NCBI GenBank assembly: GCA_021204865.1
Contig: JAJPYQ010000002.1
Coordinates: forward strand, 1-37,219
Source: Prevotellaceae bacterium
GTDB lineage: Bacteria; Bacteroidota; Bacteroidia; Bacteroidales; Bacteroidaceae
Length of the DNA: 37,219 nt
Reading direction: 5' to 3'
Below, piece by piece: positions 24,899 through 34,400 of the stretch. Each line of letters opens with the position of its first letter. Positions within the stretch are counted from its first letter, which is position 1. The notes beneath the pieces were generated by a model, which searched no databases, was not told the origin of the DNA, and was given only the letters and a program-made list of their open reading frames with translations. Both the position numbers and the translations under genes were made by a program.

Positions 24899-25231
24899 TC
24901 AGTCCCGCTCATACACAGCCACGTTGCCCTCGCTCTCCTGCACTTCCACCCGATAGCACGTGGGCACCTGCTCGCAAATCCAGCGGGCGATGTTCTCCGC
25001 CGTGGGGTTGAAGGGCAGAAGCTCGTTGAAGTTTCCGTGGTCGAGATAGCCGTGAATCCGCTCCTTCACTGCGGTAAAGTCGCAAACCATACCGTCCTCG
25101 TTCAGTTCCTTCGCCTTGCAATGCAGCGTGACAAGCCAGTTGTGACCGTGCAGCTGCGAGCATTTGCTGGGATAAGAAAGAGATAGCCGGTGACAGCCAG
25201 CTATCTCCATTCGCTTAGATATATAGTACAT
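24899..25231 (-). CDS. queD: 6-carboxytetrahydropterin synthase
   Basis: A 110-residue PTPS-family enzyme that converts dihydroneopterin triphosphate to 6-carboxytetrahydropterin. The zinc histidines His14, His28 and His30 (AGCHRL, LHGHNW) and the catalytic Cys24 (PSKCSQLHGH) are present, which separates QueD from eukaryotic PTPS. It is the first gene of the queD-queE-folE-proBA operon. QueC is not in the window. The 64-nt gap upstream has no clean promoter; an AAACTTTG near the start is only a partial match. Confidence 0.94.
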   Translation of the reverse strand: MYYISKRMEIAGCHRLSLSYPSKCSQLHGHNWLVTLHCKAKELNEDGMVCDFTAVKERIHGYLDHGNFNELLPFNPTAENIARWICEQVPTCYRVEVQESEGNVAVYERD

Positions 25232-25295
25232 CCTTCAAAGTTTTTTATATAGGGTTTGCTTCTACCTATGTTCTGAGAGTGACTTGCGGCGAGCC

Positions 25296-26858
25296 TTACT
25301 TACCCTTCAGGCGAGCCTTATCGTACTTCTCCCACAGCTTCTTCTTTGCACAAAGGTCTTTCTGAGCCTGAGTGCTTGCGTTAGCCGCTTCTTCAGCCGC
25401 AGCCTCATCCTCGGGAGAAGCGTAAGCGTGGTGGAAACCCTGCACCTTGTCCCACTCTCCACGGGTGAAATCGGGGAAAGCAACCGCTGCGCTGTTGTTG
25501 TCCATCGATATTGTGCCAAGCTCGGCAAGGCAGCACCACTCGGCAAGGTCATACACGTCCATATCAAGGGGCAAGCCGTTCTGCAGGCAATAGACAAGGC
25601 GGCTGTCCATAATGAAGTCCATGCCTCCGTGCCCCATCTCACGTCCCAGCTCCCCATACTTAGCGAGTATCGGGTGATAATACTTCTTAACGAGCTCCTG
25701 TTGCTGCTGAGGTGTGATGAAACTGTGTGCCTCGAGGTTGTCGATGGCTGGGGCTTCCGTGCCTTGAAGCGCACTGCCTTCCTGCAAAGCGAAGCGTTCC
25801 TCGGGGTACTTTGTAGCGTAGCCTTTCGTACCGATAAGCTTAAACAGGCGGTTGTACGGCTGTGGTGTCATCACGCTGTGCTGTATCTCCACGACCTTGC
25901 CCTGTGCGGTCCGCATCAAAGTGGTCGTATGGTCTCCGTTGCGATAATCAGTGCATTCCTGCCCCGTCTTGGCTTCAACGAACTCTTTCCCGTGTACGCT
26001 CTTCGTGTCCATAGCGACGAGAGTGGTGAAACGGTCGCCTCTGTGGATGTTAAGACACTGGGCAACGGGTCCAAGACCGTGCGTGGCGTACACATCGCCT
26101 CGGTTCTCCATATTATATTTCATGCGCCAACCCAGCTGATCCGGGTCGCTTCCGTCTGGGTTCTTCCAATAGAAATCCCAGAAGTCGTCGAGGTTGTGGA
26201 TATAAGCTCCCTCGGCGCGGATTATCTCTCCGAAGACTCCCTGCTGCGCCATATTGAGGGCGTTCATCTCGTAATAGTCGTAACAGCAGTTCTCCAGTAT
26301 CATACAGTGCTTGCGAGTCGTCTCAGACAGGTTGATAAGCTCCCAGCACTGCTCCAGGTTCATTGCGGAAGGCACCTCGATGGCAGCGTTCTTTCCGTTA
26401 AGCAGTGCGCACTTGGCGACGGGGAAGTGGTGGTCCCAGTCAGTGGCAATGTACACAAGGTCGATGTCGGGCCGCTTGCAAAGCTCCTCGTAGCCGTTCT
26501 CTCCAGAGTAAACAGCAGCGGGAGGAAGCCCTTGGGCTCGCAGATATTTCTGGCAGCTGTCGGCACGTGCCTCAACATAGTCGCAGAGGGCTACTATCTG
26601 CACGCCCGGGATATGGGTGAAGCGCAGCACAGCTCCAGGTCCTCGCATACCGAGACCCACGAAGCCCACTCGCACCGTCGCCATCTTAGGCACAGTAAGT
26701 CCAAGGGCGCTCTCCTGCCCTTCGGGGCGCTCGGGCGTGTCGATAACGATGGTTCCTTGCTCGAAGTGATACGCTGTGCTGGGCGAGAGGCTCTGCGCCT
26801 TTGAGGCGGAGAGGCTGAAAGCCACAGCGAGGATTGATAAGGAAATAGCCTTTTTCAT
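25296..26858 (-). CDS. GH109-like Gfo/Idh/MocA family protein, exported
   Basis: A 520-residue protein with a signal peptide (ISLSILAVAFSLSASKAQ), an NAD-binding Rossmann motif near residues 61-72 (VGFVGLGMRGPG) and the Gfo/Idh/MocA C-terminal domain. The segment GDVYATHGLGPVAQCLNIHRG and the exported state fit glycoside hydrolase family 109, where a bound NAD supports alpha-N-acetylgalactosaminidase action by a transient redox step. Substrate remains inference. A charged, Ala-rich C-terminus follows. It lies 28 nt downstream of the GH105 gene and is probably co-transcribed. Confidence 0.82.
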   Translation of the reverse strand: MKKAISLSILAVAFSLSASKAQSLSPSTAYHFEQGTIVIDTPERPEGQESALGLTVPKMATVRVGFVGLGMRGPGAVLRFTHIPGVQIVALCDYVEARADSCQKYLRAQGLPPAAVYSGENGYEELCKRPDIDLVYIATDWDHHFPVAKCALLNGKNAAIEVPSAMNLEQCWELINLSETTRKHCMILENCCYDYYEMNALNMAQQGVFGEIIRAEGAYIHNLDDFWDFYWKNPDGSDPDQLGWRMKYNMENRGDVYATHGLGPVAQCLNIHRGDRFTTLVAMDTKSVHGKEFVEAKTGQECTDYRNGDHTTTLMRTAQGKVVEIQHSVMTPQPYNRLFKLIGTKGYATKYPEERFALQEGSALQGTEAPAIDNLEAHSFITPQQQQELVKKYYHPILAKYGELGREMGHGGMDFIMDSRLVYCLQNGLPLDMDVYDLAEWCCLAELGTISMDNNSAAVAFPDFTRGEWDKVQGFHHAYASPEDEAAAEEAANASTQAQKDLCAKKKLWEKYDKARLKGK

Positions 26859-26886
26859 CTTGTTTTTTTGGTTAGGGTTAATCAGT

Positions 26887-29136
26887 TTATTTGTATTCTA
26901 TCGTCAAAGGTTGCCTTAGGTTTCGGGCGTAGCCTTGCAGCTGTGCCTCCCACACCGCCATGGAGGGAACGTCGTACCTGCTCCACGCCGTGCCGCAGTA
27001 ATAGACGAAGGGTGTGCCTTCTGTGTAGGTGGTCTCCCCTATCACGTGCTTCGCCCCCTCGCCCTCAAGCAGGCGGAGCGCCTTCATCTTCCCGGGGTAG
27101 AGGCAGGCTATGTACAGCTCCCCGTTCTGCCCTTGCGGCGTGTCGAGCGGGTCGGCGTAAGCAACGTAGCCGTCCTTCTTGTTGATGACGTACGCCTCTG
27201 GGCTTGGCTCGTGCAGCACAATGCCCGAGCATACCGCCTGCCCTGCCTTGGCTCCGTCGTAGCTCACCTCAATGCGGGCAAGGTGAGTGCCGCAGTCGAG
27301 GCTGATGAGTCGTGTCTCCTTCACCCCGTCCTGCTCGTACATATTCTCGCGGACAGTGAAGCGCAGCGGTCCGTTGTCTAAGATGTCAGCTGTCTCGTAC
27401 ACGTCGGGCAGGATAAGCTTGTCGCCGTCCATAAGCGCGGGTGCGCCAGAGCCGAGGGTAGCCCCCACTGTATAAGCGTCCATCCCCTGCCCGTGGTTGC
27501 GGTGGTAGGTGTATATGTCACGGTGCAGCTGCGCCCACTCTCCCCCTCTTCCTGCCTGCTTCAGCTGCTCGTTTATGCCGTAGCTCGTCAGCTCGCTGTT
27601 ATAGAGCTGGTCAAGCATAGGGTAAGTCACGTTCTTGGTGAACGTGTCGAAGCCGTTCACTCCTTTATTATGCATCTTCGGACCGTAGAGCCTCCAGGCG
27701 TTCTTGTCGTTCTCGAAGCCGAGGTCGTCCTCACGGTTCGGGTAGAGCCTGCCGTTAGCGTCGAGGCGGTAGCACTTAGGCTCGCCGTATTTAATGGTGA
27801 ACGTTGTGCTGGCGTTGGGGCGGACGAAAGCCCTAACGAGCAGCTTCCCGTCGTGTGTCAGCTGGTAAGGCTGCTCCACTCCGTCGCCGTCAAGCACCAC
27901 TATCTGCCTGCCTCCGCCTATGTTCAAGGTCTCGAACACTCGCTTAGCCTCAAGCTCCACCACCTCTCCTCGGTTGTCAGCCGAAGGGTTAGTCACAGTC
28001 ACGCTCATCGAGGCATCCGTCTTGTCCAAGTATCTCACCCTCTCGCAGGCTGCCAAGAGCCAAGCCCCCGTGCCGAAGGGTGCCTGCGAGTGAGCGTCGA
28101 CCACACGGGTCGGGTCGGGCTTCTCGCCTATGGGCTGCACGAAGCCTATCGTCCCGTCGTCCTGCAGCGCCTTATTATAAAGGTATCCCCACGCCTTCTC
28201 TATCACCTCTGCGTAAGCGTCCTTCGAGAGATAGCCGTGGTTCACGCCCCATTCCAGCCCGTAGCAGAAGAAAGCTGTGCCGCTCGTCTCCTCCCCCGGT
28301 GCGTCCTGCTCGCAGAGCATAGAGCGGCTCCAGTAGCCTCCCTCCTGCTGGCAAGCCGCCACTCCCTCGGCAAGCTGCTCGAAGCGTTGCACAAAGAAGT
28401 CCCTGTGCTCGTAGTCCTTGGGCATATCAGCCAGCACCTTCGCCAGCCCGGCAAGCACCCAGCCGTCGCCTCTCGCCCAGAAGCTCTTCCCCTCGTCGCA
28501 AGCCGTCACCACCTTGGGCCAGATGTACTTCCCGTCTCGGTAGTAGAGCTGCACCTCCTTGTCCCACATCAGCGAGTCACTCCAGAGGAAGTTATTGTAT
28601 AGCTTGTCGAGGAACATCCTCTCGCCCGTAAGCACGTACATCTTAGTCATCACGGGCATAACCATGAAGAGAGCGTCCGCCCACCACCAGAAGTCCGTCT
28701 CGGGTCGCAGGCACTCGTAGGTCATCACCTCCCTCGCCCTTGCCACCTTGAAGTCCTCGGGCACGAGGTTGTACATGTCGATGTATGTCTGGAAGCACGC
28801 CTGCCAGTCGCCGAACAGCACGTAGTCGTCGCTCTCCCCGTAGGTGTACTTCCACTGGCTCTTGTCCTGGCTCTTGGCTCCCGCCCAGTTGTTGACGCGG
28901 CACCAGCGGTCGCTGTACTGGTAATACTCCGCCTTGCCCGTCAGTCGGTAAGCCTCCATGTTGCCCGCCTGATAGGCAGCGTTATCCCAGAAGGCGCGGC
29001 AGTAAGGCGAGTTGGCAGCCTGCCACGTGTCGTTCACCTTCTCTATAGCCTTGAGGATGTCGCCCGAGGTCTCCGCCCCGAGAGGCAGGCTGAGCAGGAG
29101 GAAGAGGGCTGCTGAGGCTTGCTTGATGCTCTTCAT
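26887..29136 (-). CDS. GH105 unsaturated uronyl hydrolase fused to DUF4861
   Basis: A 749-residue exported protein. After a signal peptide (residues 1-21), an alpha/alpha-barrel of the GH88/GH105 type covers about 25-350, with the conserved acid Asp154 in WWADALFMVMP, ARGDGWVLAGL and DAHSQAPFGTGAWLLA. From about 365 to the end is a beta-rich domain of the DUF4861 type. GH105 enzymes remove the unsaturated uronic acid left by polysaccharide lyases, for example from rhamnogalacturonan, which would fit the rhamnose genes 20 kb away. ATG at 29136 gives the signal peptide; the frame is open 13 codons further. Confidence 0.87.
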   Translation of the reverse strand: MKSIKQASAALFLLLSLPLGAETSGDILKAIEKVNDTWQAANSPYCRAFWDNAAYQAGNMEAYRLTGKAEYYQYSDRWCRVNNWAGAKSQDKSQWKYTYGESDDYVLFGDWQACFQTYIDMYNLVPEDFKVARAREVMTYECLRPETDFWWWADALFMVMPVMTKMYVLTGERMFLDKLYNNFLWSDSLMWDKEVQLYYRDGKYIWPKVVTACDEGKSFWARGDGWVLAGLAKVLADMPKDYEHRDFFVQRFEQLAEGVAACQQEGGYWSRSMLCEQDAPGEETSGTAFFCYGLEWGVNHGYLSKDAYAEVIEKAWGYLYNKALQDDGTIGFVQPIGEKPDPTRVVDAHSQAPFGTGAWLLAACERVRYLDKTDASMSVTVTNPSADNRGEVVELEAKRVFETLNIGGGRQIVVLDGDGVEQPYQLTHDGKLLVRAFVRPNASTTFTIKYGEPKCYRLDANGRLYPNREDDLGFENDKNAWRLYGPKMHNKGVNGFDTFTKNVTYPMLDQLYNSELTSYGINEQLKQAGRGGEWAQLHRDIYTYHRNHGQGMDAYTVGATLGSGAPALMDGDKLILPDVYETADILDNGPLRFTVRENMYEQDGVKETRLISLDCGTHLARIEVSYDGAKAGQAVCSGIVLHEPSPEAYVINKKDGYVAYADPLDTPQGQNGELYIACLYPGKMKALRLLEGEGAKHVIGETTYTEGTPFVYYCGTAWSRYDVPSMAVWEAQLQGYARNLRQPLTIEYK

Positions 29137-29161
29137 ACGTATGGTGTTAATGGTTAGCACC

Positions 29162-29207
29162 CGCAAAGATAGCAAATCTTTCCTTCGAGGTTGCCAATCA
29201 CCACCAC
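29162..29207 (-). promoter_or_regulatory. promoter of the GH105 gene, left copy of a 46-bp direct repeat
   Basis: The minus strand carries TATCTTTG within CGCAAAGATAGCAAATC (plus-strand reading), about 25 nt before the GH105 ATG. The 46 nt match 31053-31098 at 43 positions in the same orientation. A TTG lies about 23 nt upstream of the -7 element. Confidence 0.85.
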
Positions 29208-29221
29208 AAGTTTACGCTGCC

Positions 29222-29911
29222 TCAGTTAGATGAAGGGGTAAGGAGCAGGCTCGCAAGTTCTGGGTCATCCCTGAGCATCCAGCGCTTGAAGGCAGTGAAA
29301 GCGGAAGCGTTACCCAGCTCTTCCCTCATACGCTCTAATGCCTCGTCTCTTTGCTTCTCGTCGCCCCACTTGTACTTCAACATCAAATCCTGAAACGCCT
29401 CGACTTCGGCTTGCAATTGCTGCAAGAGGTTCTCCGCCTCTATGGTCTTGAGCTGCGTGTCGGTGCCATTATATATGCCATCCAACAGCATTATGGTGTT
29501 GCGTATACGCAGTGACAGCGCTTTATCCCCGGAAGCTTCGTCCTTCAGTTTCACCTTCTTCGTAGGCCAAGGGCTGAACCTGTAGCTTATAACCTCGTCT
29601 ACACGGTCAGCCTCGCAAGTGCAGTCCAACAGTCCTTCCTCACTGATGAGCTTTTTGTTTTCCAGTTGCGTCTTGGTATTGTTGCAGTGGGAGCAAGAGA
29701 AATACAGATTGTTCCAGTCGTATTTCAGCTCGTCCCTCCCTTCGTGCGGGCGGAAATGCTCTACGTTTATGCTCGTCGGGGCTTTTGCCTCGCACAGATA
29801 ACACTTGTTCTTGAAGTCTGCCCATAAGCGTTTCAGCACATCTTCTTCTCGATATGACTGCCGTCTCGCCAAGGATGACGGGGCTGGTTGCGACTTTTCA
29901 AAGAAGACCAT
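29222..29911 (-). CDS. HNH endonuclease, PtuB-like effector
   Basis: A 229-residue protein with a zinc-framed HNH site: CYLC (Cys37, Cys40), VEHFRPH (Glu51-His56) and NNLYFSCSHCNNTK (Cys73, Cys76, Asn77). This pattern is that of the TIGR02646-type HNH nucleases paired with ATPases in Septu and in some retron systems. The C-terminal half is helical. It overlaps the ATPase gene by 14 nt, so the two are co-translated. No reverse transcriptase is nearby. The target (phage DNA, tRNA or other) is not readable from sequence. Confidence 0.85.
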   Translation of the reverse strand: MVFFEKSQPAPSSLARRQSYREEDVLKRLWADFKNKCYLCEAKAPTSINVEHFRPHEGRDELKYDWNNLYFSCSHCNNTKTQLENKKLISEEGLLDCTCEADRVDEVISYRFSPWPTKKVKLKDEASGDKALSLRIRNTIMLLDGIYNGTDTQLKTIEAENLLQQLQAEVEAFQDLMLKYKWGDEKQRDEALERMREELGNASAFTAFKRWMLRDDPELASLLLTPSSN

Positions 29912-31028
29912 GCAGCTTCGAACTGTTCTTGATGACGAGATCCTTCAGCTTAACGCGAAGCTCAGGCGCCACTGACTTCACCCTCTCCTCTGGTAAGCTC
30001 ATCACAGAACGGTACAAGTTCTTTATCTCCACCTCTTCCTCCTCCGTCAAGGAAGGCTGCCGCAACATCTTCTCTGCCTTGTCCACAGCCTCCACTACCA
30101 CAGTCGAGTATATATCCACCCCATAATAGCCCTCTATTATGCTCTGGTAAGAGTATTCGCTGAAGTCGGCGTACCGCTTGCGAGACTCAAGGTCGAAGAT
30201 GACGCTGTCCTTTATCGAGGATAGCACGAAGGGGGAGTGCGTCGTCACTATGAACTGCACGTTGGGAAAGAGCTCCGTCAGGAAAGGCATCACCTTCTTC
30301 TGCAGCCCCACGTGCAGATGGTTCTCCACCTCGTCTATCAGCACCACGCCCTCCTTGCCGTATGCGTCGAGAGGCTCTTCAAGGCTCATCCGCAGCATCA
30401 GCTCGGACACTATGGAGAGCAAGGCGGAATAGCCGTCGGAGAGCTGGCTGAAATGGTACGGCTCCTTGTCCTTCTCCTTTATCGTATAGTTAAACTCCTT
30501 GGAGTCGAACATCAGCTCGAAGTCGCTATGCCCCAAGAGTATCGCAAGAGACCTCTCGAAGCCGTCGAACCACCTCTGTATCTTGTCCGCCGTCTCCTTG
30601 TCACCGTCGTCGTTGGCAAAGGAGCGTCTCGCCCTCAGGTTCACCATATACTGCACAAAGTATTGCCCCACATTCTCAAGCAGCGTCTTAGGCTCCTTTA
30701 TCTTCTTCGGACCTTCAGGTTCTTTGAATGACACTTTCCTGTGAGCATCGAAGGAGCATATCACGAAGTCCCCACGAAGCCACTTAGGATACAAGCCCAA
30801 CAAGTCGGTAAAGGAGATGACTGCTGCGCTCTTCTTGTTTAGCTCCTTTTCCGCAGGTACCCTCGTCAGTCCGTCAAGATACTGCTTCAGCTCGTTCACC
30901 ACAGTGGTCTTCCCCGAGCCGTTCGGCCCAGTCAGTATTAAATGCTTCTTCTCCTTCTCGTCGAGGGGAATAACCAGCTCAGGAAGGTTCCTCACCTTGC
31001 GTAGTTCTATGCGGTCAATACAAATCAT
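29898..31028 (-). CDS. AAA/ABC-type ATPase, PtuA-like
   Basis: A 376-residue ATPase of the SMC/OLD-like AAA class: Walker A GPNGSGKT (34-41), signature-like SQLSDGYSALL (194-204), Walker B VVLIDEVENHLH (from 228) and the switch histidine TTHSPFV (His264). It has no TOPRIM domain; the catalytic partner is the overlapping HNH gene. The domain pair is that of the Septu anti-phage system, in which an ATPase ring controls the nuclease. It is shorter than many PtuA proteins, so a relative or a retron-type ATPase without its retron is also possible. A -7 element lies about 27 nt upstream in the 46-bp repeat. Confidence 0.82.
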   Translation of the reverse strand: MICIDRIELRKVRNLPELVIPLDEKEKKHLILTGPNGSGKTTVVNELKQYLDGLTRVPAEKELNKKSAAVISFTDLLGLYPKWLRGDFVICSFDAHRKVSFKEPEGPKKIKEPKTLLENVGQYFVQYMVNLRARRSFANDDGDKETADKIQRWFDGFERSLAILLGHSDFELMFDSKEFNYTIKEKDKEPYHFSQLSDGYSALLSIVSELMLRMSLEEPLDAYGKEGVVLIDEVENHLHVGLQKKVMPFLTELFPNVQFIVTTHSPFVLSSIKDSVIFDLESRKRYADFSEYSYQSIIEGYYGVDIYSTVVVEAVDKAEKMLRQPSLTEEEEVEIKNLYRSVMSLPEERVKSVAPELRVKLKDLVIKNSSKLHGLL

Positions 31029-31052
31029 AGCCTTATCTCATTGCTTGCACCT

Positions 31053-31098
31053 CGCAAAGATAGCAAATCTTTCCTTCGCGATTGCCAATCACCGCCAC
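31053..31098 (-). promoter_or_regulatory. promoter of the ATPase-HNH pair, right copy of the 46-bp repeat
   Basis: TATCTTTG (31062-31055, minus strand) sits inside a 46-nt block that differs from 29162-29207 at three positions. The two copies are 1891 nt apart in direct orientation and enclose exactly the HNH and ATPase genes. Confidence 0.85.
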
Positions 31099-31109
31099 TT
31101 CTTTGTGTC

Positions 31110-31390
31110 CCGCACGGCTAATCGCCGTGGCGATGGTATAAGGGTCGCCGAACAACCCCTTGTTAGGGTTTGCCTTGAACCCCTTGCGAGGGGTTGCGTG
31201 AAGGGTGTTATAGAGGCTTCATAAAGGGTGTTATAGAGGCTTCATGAAGGGTGTTATATAGGTGCAAGACAACCCATTGCGAGGGGTTCAACTGGACCCA
31301 TTGCGAGGGGTTCCGTTGAACCCCTCGCAATGGGTTGCCCAGCGACTGTATTAGGGGCGTTACGGCGACTGTTATATGGGGGATGACGGA
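31110..31390. repeat. degenerate 22-24-nt array with palindromic units
   Basis: The gap between the ATPase promoter and the next operon holds mixed units of about 22-24 nt: AACCCCTTGCGAGGGGTT-type palindromes (four, one of them inverted) interleaved with three AAGGGTGTTATAGAGGCTT units and GCGACTGT-type units near 31340-31375. A small hairpin CACGGC-TAATC-GCCGTG lies at its left end. No gene is supportable. Confidence 0.8.
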
Positions 31391-31395
31391 ACGAA

Positions 31396-31434
31396 GGAAG
31401 CCCCCAAGCTGAGCGTGTCAGCTTGGGGGCTTCC
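31396..31434 (-). terminator. terminator of the large secreted-protein gene
   Basis: A perfect long stem (GGAAGCCCCCAAGCTGA and its complement) with a 5-nt loop lies about 20 nt after the stop codon on the minus strand. It would serve either strand structurally; only the minus strand has a gene to end. Confidence 0.85.
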
Positions 31435-31455
31435 AGTTAGCCTTAAGGGGGTGTC

Positions 31456-34400
31456 TTACTTAATGACCACCTTCTTGCCGTTCACAATGTAGATGCCCTT
31501 CTGCGCCTTGCTTACCTTGCGGCCCGAGAGGTCGTAGATGCTCTGCGCCGTAGCGTCTGCCTGCTCAGGCACGCTCTCCACTGCCTCGGGCATATTCTCC
31601 TCGCCGTCGCCCAGGTAGAAGAGTGCGAAGTCGTCGAACACGAGCCAGTTGTAGGTCACGACGTTGCGGGCGAGCCTCAGGCCGATGGTCAGGTCTTGCC
31701 CCTCCTCGAGGTACACGTCGAGCGTGTTGACGTACAGCCCTTCGGCGAAGAAGTCGCTGGCGGTTATCATCGTGTTGGGCACGTAGTAGGTCACGCCGTC
31801 GTGGGTGTACGACACTTGTGCGTCGTCGGTCGACTCCTCCAAGCCAGCCTGGTAGACGCTTGCCACTGGGACGGTGCTCTTGTCGGCGTAGAGGTCAACG
31901 TCCATCGCCTCGTCCGGGTCGTCGAAGTAAGCTTGTGCCAAAGCATCCGAGTTGGCGCCAGCGCGGTAGAGGGCGTTCACTGTGATGCGGTAGTAGCCCT
32001 GAGCGAGCCCCTGTATGGTCTGGTGCATGTCGAAGGAGGTCACGTTCCACGCCTCGTAGGCATAGCCGCTGCCCTCGTACTGGGTGGAGTTGCTGTAGCC
32101 ATAGTGGTCGCCCTCGTAGGAGAACGTCCAACCCGTTGTCTCGCCGTTGGTGGTGTTCGTTCCCTGGTCGAAGCTCGGGTTGATGATGGCTGCCGAGATG
32201 TCGCCCGGGTTGTCTATCGTTGAGCCGAGCAGGTCATACTGCACGTAAGCGGGCCAGCCAGCCACGAGCCTCTCGAGCCACTCCTCTATCTTGGCCTTGC
32301 TCTCGAACTGCTCATTGCCTATGGCATCGTCAATCTCTGCGATGAGGGCTGGATAAGCCTCGTCGCTGCTCAAGGAATTGCCGTCGTCGTCCGTGTAGGA
32401 GTACATCCTCTCGGAGTAGAGCCCGTACTCCGTCTCAAGCTCCGTCACAAGGTCGATGCACTCGTTGGCGTAGTCCATAGCCTCCTGCAGCTGCTCTATG
32501 GCAGCGGTCAGGTCTTCTATGGAAGAGCTCTCGGTCATAGTCCCACCGTAGGTCAATGCGTCCTCAATCTTCTCCGAAGCCTCAGCCACGACGCTTGCCG
32601 TCTTGTCCAAAGCCTCAGCCTCGTCCATCAGCACCTGCAGCTGCTCGTAGAGGGCGGAGGAGCTTGCCCCGTAGTAGTAAAGGTTGAAGTCGCCCCAGAT
32701 ACTCCAAGCGGAAGTCTCGACTGTGCCATCGTTGCGTATGCCGAAGGTGAGGTCACCGTCAGAGATGAGGTAGCCAGAGACGCTGCAGTCGTAAGTGTCG
32801 CTTGTGCTGAATGCATAGGTGGCAGACTGCATATCATTGGGAAGCCACATTGTGGGATAATTGGTAAGGTAGTAATAACCAGTGTAAGGTATCTCAGAAG
32901 CCTCCACCAGTCCATCCATTATGTTCACTACAGGAGCAGTGCTGCCTGCCACAACAAGCTTGGTGAGTATGTCGGCAGAGCCAGCGGTGTACTCGTCGTA
33001 AGCGTCATCGTAGCCAGCGGTGCGGTAGAACGCCTTTGCGGTAAGCTTATACTGACCGGCGGGCATATTCTCAAGGGTCTGAAGGCAGGAGAATGCGCTC
33101 TCAAAGACCTCAACGGTATAGACCGTCTCCTCTGTGTCGGCTACGGGAGAGTAGCTTCCTTGGTTACCCGTGTCGGAAGAGAAGTCCCAATCGCTTACGC
33201 CAGAGCTGAAGTCAGCGTTAGAGCAAAGGCGGGTCACATCCAACGGGTTGTCGCTTGTGACAGAGCCGCTTTCCATAGCCTCTCTGATGGCATCGACGAT
33301 AAACGGCTCGTAAGCCTCAACCCACTCGCTTATATCCTCCGCAGAGGCTGACTTGTCCTCGTAGGCATACTGGTAAGTGTCGAACATGTCTCCCAGTGAA
33401 GCGCTCAGGTCGGGAAGTATCTTCTCGAACGTCTCCTGGTCTTTCTCAACTTGCTCCAACAGAGCGAGCAGCTGCGGATAGGCGGTTATCTCCTCCTTGA
33501 CGGTGTTGATGAGGGCTACAAGCACGTTAACCTCAGCCAGGCAAGCGTCGTCATCGTTGCCAGCCAGAAGGTCGTTGCACTTGTCCACCTCGTCGGAGAG
33601 AGCCCCATAGGAAGCCTCACTGTAGTAGTAAGTCTCATCCTCCCAGCCTTCAACATACTGAGTGGCAAGGTGCGTCTGCGCTTCCAGTGCAAGAGCGCCT
33701 GGGTCATCAACGCTGCCTGCGGAGAACAGCTTGAAGTTATCGACTGCTATCCAGCGAGCCCAACCCGGCTCGAAGCCAAAGCCAATGGTCAAGTCACCAC
33801 CTACGTGGATTACATCCACTTGTACACGCTGCGGGTAGCCAAGCCCCGAGCCGCCATACACAAGACCTTCGTTGACTTGGGTCTCGTAGCGGATTTCAGC
33901 GCTTATGGCATACAAGGCGACACCGCTCACAGGATGGTCTTCAGAGCCAGTGGTGCCAAGGCAGTCTGCCTGCAGGATGTAGCGTCCCTCAGGCAGGTCG
34001 GATATCACCTGATGAAGGTCGCTGGCTTCCAGAGAAACATCTAAATCACTCCTCCAGTTCTGCGAGAAGTTGTCCAGACCATAATCCGTGGTCTTGCCAA
34101 GTTCAGGGTCGTACAGCACGTAAGTGGCGTTGTTCTGGATAAGCATATTGCCGTATGTGTCCACCCAGCCGTCAGGCTCTGCGTCTCGGTCACCCTCTAT
34201 CGTCGGGTTGACAATGTACTTTGAGGTTACCTCAATTGCATTGTCTTCGCTGCTATTCCCGAGCGCATACTCAATAACAAGCTCGTCAACAGCTGCGTAA
34301 GCCTCGCGGATAGCGCCGAGATCCTCGCTCGTGAGATATGTGGCGTATGGGTCGAGGACACTCTCTTCCATCCCCGCGTTCACGCCGTCCATCATACGGT

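Noticed and set aside
29898..31028. Retron defence system
   Set aside because: The ATPase-HNH pair also occurs with retrons, but there is no reverse transcriptase frame anywhere in the window and no msr/msd-like structure next to the pair.
29162..31098. Integrase-type att sites
   Set aside because: The flanking repeats contain a promoter element and no integrase or tRNA target is present, so a cassette duplicated with its promoter is at least as likely as a site-specific island.
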